Part shown: in pieces, positions 59,863 through 64,000 of the stretch
Position numbering within the stretch: the first letter of the stretch is position 1
How the letters are laid out: each line of letters starts with the position of its first letter
Assembly: GCA_017621205.1 (NCBI GenBank)
Contig: JAGATQ010000022.1
Location: 1 to 64,000 of the forward strand
Source: Lachnospira sp.
Lineage (GTDB): Bacteria > Bacillota > Clostridia > Lachnospirales > Lachnospiraceae
Reading direction: 5' to 3'
DNA length: 64,000 nucleotides
Program-made: the position numbers and the translations under genes
The notes under the pieces: generated by a model
Database searches by the model: none
What the model was told of the DNA's origin: nothing
What the model saw: only the letters and a program-made list of their open reading frames with translations

Positions 59863-60434
59863 GCTGTCACCTCCTTATCTCTTATCTGATTTTTTAATTT
59901 ATCCAATGCCCGCTTATATTTAGAACGCACAGTATTACGATTTTTGTGAAGTATTTTACTAACCTCCCTGCTATCATAGCCGCCATATACTACCATAGTA
60001 ACAATCAGCCTCTCTTCCTTAGAAAGAACCCGGAATGCCCTTCCTATTTCATCCCTGTCAAGCACCTGTTTCATATCATCCTGCTCATTAGGAAGCCGCT
60101 CCTCCAAAGAGATTCCCTCATCCTTTTCATCATAAAGCTGTTGTTCATGTTCCCTTCTTCCTATGTACTCCTTTAGTTTCCGTTTGCATTTATTAGATAA
60201 AATTTTAAATATCCATCTCCGAAATGCCATCTCATCCCGCAAGCTCCCAATCCCTGCATAAGCATCCAGCACCGTATCACTAACGACATCTTCGGCATCG
60301 TGTACATTGCCAAGCGTGTAAAGTGCCATACGGTAAAGATCCTCATAAACCATTTCATAGAGCAGGGAAAATGCATGTGCATCCCGATGCTTTGCCAGCC
60401 GCACCAGCTCCTTCACATTTGTCTGACCTTCCAT
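59859..60434 (-). CDS. ECF-type RNA polymerase sigma factor
   Basis: A 191-residue sigma-70 family factor. Region 2 (residues ~10-80) has HAFSLLYEMVYEDLYRMALY and DVVSDTVLDAYAGI, with FRRWIFKILSNKCKRKLKEY for promoter melting. Region 4 (~130-185) contains EERLIVTMVVYGGYDSREVSKIL and a helix-turn-helix ending KNRNTVRSKYKRALDKLK. It overlaps the beta-propeller membrane gene by four bases. No matching -35/-10 pair could be defined upstream. Confidence 0.88.
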   Translation of the reverse strand: MEGQTNVKELVRLAKHRDAHAFSLLYEMVYEDLYRMALYTLGNVHDAEDVVSDTVLDAYAGIGSLRDEMAFRRWIFKILSNKCKRKLKEYIGRREHEQQLYDEKDEGISLEERLPNEQDDMKQVLDRDEIGRAFRVLSKEERLIVTMVVYGGYDSREVSKILHKNRNTVRSKYKRALDKLKNQIRDKEVTA

Positions 60435-60548
60435 TCCCTCACCTCATCTCCTTCTTTGTAATAGTGGGTAATTGCAAAAATGCAACCTTTGGCGTTCTAA
60501 TGGATAAGTGTCAAAAAAACCACCAAGTGTTGCATTTTATTTTAAAAA

Positions 60549-62873
60549 TTATTCAAGCTTTAAAATTACCTGTTTCCCATCGTAGTCAAGCAATGCAGTT
60601 CCACCATTCTTTAAGCCTCCAAATAACAGCTCCTCTACAAGTACAGGCTTCACCTTGCTGTCAATCACTCTCTGAATTTCCCTTGCACCATATTCCACGC
60701 TAATTCCATCCGTCGCAATCATCTGCCGTAATGTATCCGTATAACCGATGGTAACCTGCTTTGTAGCAAGGTGCTCTGACAGCAGGTTAAGCTGCTTATC
60801 TACAATCCGCACTACCATCTGTCTGGTCAATGCATTAAAGGTTATAATCTTACTCAAACGGTTACGAAATTCCGGGGTAAACAGCCGTTTCACTTCCTCT
60901 TCAATCGCCCCCTGATTGATAATGGAATCATTAAAGCCTATGGCTGGCTTGCCAAGACGGCTCGCCCCCGCATTGGAAGTCATAATCAGAATCACGTTGC
61001 GAAAATCTGCCTTTCTGCCCTGATTATCCGAAAGTGTAGCATAATCCATTACTTGTAATAATACATTAAAAATATCCGGATGTGCCTTCTCAATCTCATC
61101 TAACAGCAAAACACAGTGTGGCTTCTTGCGTATCGCATCCGTCAACATGCCACCCTCCTCATAACCGACATATCCCGCAGGAGCTCCAATGAACTTTGCA
61201 ATGGAATGCTTCTCCATGTATTCACTCATATCAAAGCGAACTAAAGAAATACCCAGTGTTTCTGCCAGCGTCTTTGCAATCTCCGTCTTACCAACCCCGG
61301 TTGGACCTACAAACAGAAAGCTTGCCACTGGTTTATTCTCCTCGTTTAATCCGGCTCTCGACATCTTTATTGCACGGCAAACCTCAGAAACTGCCTCATC
61401 CTGTCCAAACACCTTTAACCTTAGGCGTTCATCTAATACTTTAAGCTGCTCTGCTTCATCACTCGCCACACTCTGCTTTGGAATCTTTAAAAACTTTGCC
61501 AGCACCTCATCAATAATATCCTTTGTGACAACAGGCGTCTCATCCCCTTGTGCATGAAGCCGTACATAAGCTCCCGCCTCATCCATCAAATCAATCGCCT
61601 TATCTGGCAAAAATCTCTCATTTATATATTTCTCACTCAAATCCACTGCATACCTTAACGTTTTTTCTGGATACAGTACTCTGTGAAAATCCTCATAGTA
61701 CGCCCGCAGCCCCAACAATATTCTTACGGTCTCCTCCTTGCCAGGCTCTTTGATATCCACATTCTGAAAACGCCGGACCATGGATTTGCTTTGTTCAAAA
61801 TGCTTCTTATACTCTTCATAGGTGGTCGCACCGATAAAACGCAGCGTTCCTCCAGCAAGGTAAGGTTTTAAGATATTAGAAGCATCTAGGGAGCCTCCGC
61901 TTACCGCTCCCGCACCAATCACATTGTGTATCTCATCCAGATAGACAATTGCCTTATCCTCTTTCTCAAGACCGTTAAGCACCAGCTTCATTCTTTTTTC
62001 AAAATCGCCCCTATACTGTGTTCCTGCCACCATACTTCCCATATCCACAGAATAAACCTTTGCATCCTTTAAACAATCCGGTACATTATCTTCCACAATA
62101 CGGCGGACAAGACCATAAGTAATCGCTGTTTTACCAACTCCCGGTTCCCCAATGTGAAGCGGATTATTTTTATCCCGCCGGCACAAAATTAATATCGTCT
62201 CCTCAATCTCATCCTCCCTGCCAATCAGTGGGGTGTAATCCGCTTTCTCCACCACATCATTTAAACATGTCACATACTTTTTATAGGACTGGCTGGAACC
62301 TGCATGATGTTTCTCATCCAACTGCTCTGTCTCCTCATAGCCCTCCCCATAAAAATAAATAACCCCCTCGTCGTCGTCTTCCTCCTCCTCTTCCAGATAG
62401 GTGTTAAATCGGTCCGGTGCAATTCCCGAATAATCTCCCGGCTCATCCTCCAGATAACAAAGCTCAAAAAAAACGTCGTTCACGTTGACATTCTGTTCCG
62501 AGATGAAGTATGTTGCATAACACTCTGGAAGCTTCATCATCCCATAAAAAACATGCGTTAACTCAAGCAGTGTCTTTCCACTGGCATCCGCCTGCAATGC
62601 TCCCCTTTCCAGCATGGCTTCAAACCCACGGCTTAAAGAAGCAGTACCCGCTTCATCCTCCGGAAACTGTTCATAATTTTTCTTGAAAAACTTTTTAATC
62701 TTCTTTCTTAATTCCTCGGCATCCCCGCCGCATATCTCATAGCTTTCAATAAACACTTCATCCCTTGTCAGCACATATAAAAAATGCTCTGGTGTCACAA
62801 ATTCATGACGCCACTTTTTGGTCGTATCTACCGTATCAAACAAAAGCTTTTGCAATCTCTCCGATGTATCCAA
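60549..62873 (-). CDS. clpA: Clp protease ATPase subunit ClpA
   Basis: A 774-residue Hsp100 unfoldase that feeds ClpP. An N-terminal domain (~1-145, TPEHFLYVLTRDE) binds ClpS, then an acidic linker (YLEEEEEDDDEGVIYFYGEG, ~160). AAA module 1 has GEPGVGKTAITYGL (~240) and VYLDEIHNVIGAGA; module 2 has FVGPTGVGKTEIAKTL (~500), VLLLDEIEKAHPDIFNVLL and NAGASRLGKPAIGF. There is no ClpB/ClpC middle coiled coil, which with the clpS gene identifies ClpA. An acidic linker this long is unusual. The gene follows clpS by 3 bases. Confidence 0.94.
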   Translation of the reverse strand: MDTSERLQKLLFDTVDTTKKWRHEFVTPEHFLYVLTRDEVFIESYEICGGDAEELRKKIKKFFKKNYEQFPEDEAGTASLSRGFEAMLERGALQADASGKTLLELTHVFYGMMKLPECYATYFISEQNVNVNDVFFELCYLEDEPGDYSGIAPDRFNTYLEEEEEDDDEGVIYFYGEGYEETEQLDEKHHAGSSQSYKKYVTCLNDVVEKADYTPLIGREDEIEETILILCRRDKNNPLHIGEPGVGKTAITYGLVRRIVEDNVPDCLKDAKVYSVDMGSMVAGTQYRGDFEKRMKLVLNGLEKEDKAIVYLDEIHNVIGAGAVSGGSLDASNILKPYLAGGTLRFIGATTYEEYKKHFEQSKSMVRRFQNVDIKEPGKEETVRILLGLRAYYEDFHRVLYPEKTLRYAVDLSEKYINERFLPDKAIDLMDEAGAYVRLHAQGDETPVVTKDIIDEVLAKFLKIPKQSVASDEAEQLKVLDERLRLKVFGQDEAVSEVCRAIKMSRAGLNEENKPVASFLFVGPTGVGKTEIAKTLAETLGISLVRFDMSEYMEKHSIAKFIGAPAGYVGYEEGGMLTDAIRKKPHCVLLLDEIEKAHPDIFNVLLQVMDYATLSDNQGRKADFRNVILIMTSNAGASRLGKPAIGFNDSIINQGAIEEEVKRLFTPEFRNRLSKIITFNALTRQMVVRIVDKQLNLLSEHLATKQVTIGYTDTLRQMIATDGISVEYGAREIQRVIDSKVKPVLVEELLFGGLKNGGTALLDYDGKQVILKLE

Positions 62874-62876
62874 CTG

Positions 62877-63194
62877 CTACACCTCCTTCATTTCCACACG
62901 GAACGGATATCCTGCCGCCTTTGCTAAAGACATTGCCCTATTCCGTTTGGAAGCAGCGATATCATAGGTATACCTGCCAACCACTGCCTCTCCCCCCTTA
63001 TGTACACTCATCATCAACTCAACTGCCTCTGCCTGCGATTTGCGAAACACAGTTGTCAGAATCTCCACCACAAAATCCATTGGAGTAAAGTCATCGTTGT
63101 ACATTACCACCGCATAATGATGCGGTTCTTTTAATTTATAAATTTCCCGTTCTCTCAAAGCGGTCTGAGATACATTTTTAGTTTTTTTGCCCAT
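62877..63194 (-). CDS. clpS: ClpS adaptor protein
   Basis: A 105-residue adaptor that brings N-degron substrates to ClpAP. The core reads LKEPHHYAVVMYNDDFTPMD (~23), with the N-end-rule pocket residues YNDD-TPMDFV, and then VEILTTVFRKSQAEAVELMM, HKGGEAVVGRYTYDIA. The start at 63194 is preferred (GGAAGAAG upstream) over a TTG at 63236. It is directly followed by clpA, forming the clpSA operon. Confidence 0.93.
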   Translation of the reverse strand: MGKKTKNVSQTALREREIYKLKEPHHYAVVMYNDDFTPMDFVVEILTTVFRKSQAEAVELMMSVHKGGEAVVGRYTYDIAASKRNRAMSLAKAAGYPFRVEMKEV

Positions 63195-63373
63195 AGCTTC
63201 TTCTTCCTTTCCTGCTGTAGGAATATTTTCTCTCAAATTATTAAATGATATACTTTCGTTTTATATTCCTTATTATCATAGCATACAATTGCTGGTTAAG
63301 CTATGGGGGAATTGCTTAAAATATTTCTTGAATGCATAATGGATGCATAATGGCTTATTTGTAGTCTGTGATA

Positions 63374-63607
63374 GCATGGAATGGGCATACACTGTACTTT
63401 TGTTCCGTTGTTCGGGAATAAAAATTTCTATGATATTCCCATATTGGAATCAATGTGCTGCCGCAACCGACACCAACTCGCCATCCGGGCTCGATGGTGT
63501 CTTTTCGGGACATCCTTGTCCCGAAATTGCTATAGATTAATGGGAATATCAAGAAATGCTAATTCCCTTCCAAAGTCACAAAAGTACAGTATATGCCCAT
63601 TCCATGC
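63374..63607 (-). repeat. Interspersed near-palindromic element, copy E
   Basis: Outer arms of 28 bases (63374-63401, 63580-63607) pair with one mismatch. Read on the minus strand it has TGTGACTTTGGAAGGGAATT, TTAGCATTTCTTGATATTCC, GCAATTTCGGGAC, CGAGCCCGGATGGCGA, GGTTGCGGCA and ATCATAGAAATTTTTATTCC. The central stem is GACACCA/TGGTGTC. It lies 180 bases beyond clpS. Confidence 0.85.
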
Positions 63608-63672
63608 CCCTCAAGTTACCAATAATTTCATTTTTATCTTGTAAATATTTTAAAAATTCCCCCGGAAAATAA

Positions 63673-63714
63673 AAGGTAACCATCTCGTCATGATACATGA
63701 CAGATGGTTACCTT
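63673..63714. terminator. Long hairpin, probable bidirectional terminator
   Basis: AAGGTAACCATCT and AGATGGTTACCTT form a perfect 13-base stem, capped by GTCATG-ATA-CATGAC type inner pairs. On the minus strand TTTTATTTT follows, so it likely ends a minus-strand transcript that starts beyond the window. Confidence 0.65.
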
Positions 63715-63834
63715 AAACTAAATTTTAAATTCAATTGTAAAGTCAGAAACCCAGACTTCACACCTAATCCCCTTTCCCCAAGTAAGTAATTACAGCTTTA
63801 ATTTGAAGCGTGGCATATCAGTAATGTTGGCGGC

Positions 63835-64000
63835 ACAGAGCAAAGGTATGTTATATCGTTATGACTTTGGAAGGGAATTAGTATTTCTTGATATTCCCAT
63901 TAAGTATCCAGCAATTTCGGGACTGGATGTCCCGAAAAGATGCAGTTGAGCCATGGATGGCGAATCTGCATCGGTTGCGGCAGCACATAATTACCCAACG
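63835..64000 (+). repeat. Interspersed near-palindromic element, copy D (cut by window end)
   Basis: The left half and centre of a further copy: ATGACTTTGGAAGGGAATTA, GTATTTCTTGATATTCCC, GCAATTTCGGGACTGGATGT, TTGAGCCATGGATGGCGAA, GGTTGCGGCAGCACA. The central stem is GATGCAG/CTGCATC. The right arms lie outside the window, so the left boundary (about 63835) cannot be fixed from pairing. Confidence 0.8.

Noticed and set aside
1-64000. CRISPR array
   Set aside because: No set of short direct repeats with regular unique spacers was seen. The direct repeats found (20695, 15506, 29069) are tandem or coding.

Overview
The window looks like chromosome of an endospore-forming, strictly anaerobic, low-GC Firmicute, most probably a Lachnospiraceae gut bacterium. 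The evidence is sporulation and germination genes (SpoIID, SpoIIR, GerA-type receptor, LysM/GH18 enzyme, SpoVK-like ATPase), oxygen-defence and anaerobic enzymes (class III ribonucleotide reductase, flavodiiron protein, reverse rubrerythrin, 2-hydroxyacyl-CoA dehydratase-type proteins) and transposon genes (TnpV, Cys-rich KTR protein) typical of that group. The species is not identifiable from the sequence alone.

Layout. 1-5645: a Big_2 (Ig-like) surface-protein gene on the minus strand is split by a ~3.9-kb mobile-element fragment (about 924-4790) carrying tnpV, a TetR regulator, a MATE efflux pump, DUF4180 and KTR proteins and a truncated sigma-like gene. 6070-13000: tRNA-Lys, AI-2E family transporter, two D-Ala-D-Ala carboxypeptidases, TrmB, flavodiiron protein. 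13000-15660: fragmentary accessory DNA, the first copy of an interspersed palindromic element, and an Rpn-type nuclease gene with an apparent AUU start. 15695-20659: a five-gene minus-strand cluster (dehydratase-like [Fe-S] protein, its ATPase activator, a small membrane protein, an AcsB-like protein, glycerol kinase). 20690-23900: accessory DNA with a tandem repeat, unknown small proteins and a TetR/iron-sulfur flavoprotein pair under a near-ideal promoter with two operators. 23997-35456: DegV, DnaJ/DUF5685 operon, TyrA, SpoVK-like ATPase, SpoIID, NrdD with two NrdR-like boxes, and an AmtB-PII fusion. 35688-38280: GdpD and cyclophilin, with two more copies of the palindromic element and a second repeat type. 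39350-40035: two tandem type I toxin-antitoxin loci of Fst/par layout. 40095-48760: GH18, AEC transporter, AcpP, a PerR-like regulator and reverse rubrerythrin sharing an operator palindrome, and a GH43 gene beside a decayed GH5 gene and a divergent AraC regulator. 48981-63194: MetF, MurI, Ddl, tRNA-Gly, SpoIIR, a GerAA plus GerAB-AC fusion receptor operon, an ECF sigma/beta-propeller pair, and ClpS-ClpA. 63374-64000: two more element copies.

The two most striking systems lie outside the annotated proteins. (1) Five copies of a ~235-330 bp near-palindromic element (14073-14400, 36466-36701, 36960-37194, 63374-63607 and 63835 to the window end) share short invariant motifs, while their stems differ in sequence and remain complementary. 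That is the signature of a structured RNA or of a hairpin DNA element. (2) Two adjacent 28-residue single-span peptides with C-terminal KWLDGD tails (39515-39601, 39897-39983) each face a short convergent RNA that carries a hairpin loop complementary to the start codon of its own toxin and not to the neighbour's. The shared terminator and this complementarity reproduce the pAD1 par (Fst) architecture.

Regulatory logic that can be read directly includes an operator inside the spacer of a consensus promoter (22471-22499), the shared operator palindrome of the Fur-family gene and rubrerythrin, and paired NrdR-like boxes upstream of nrdD. All assignments come from reading the sequence; no database search was run.
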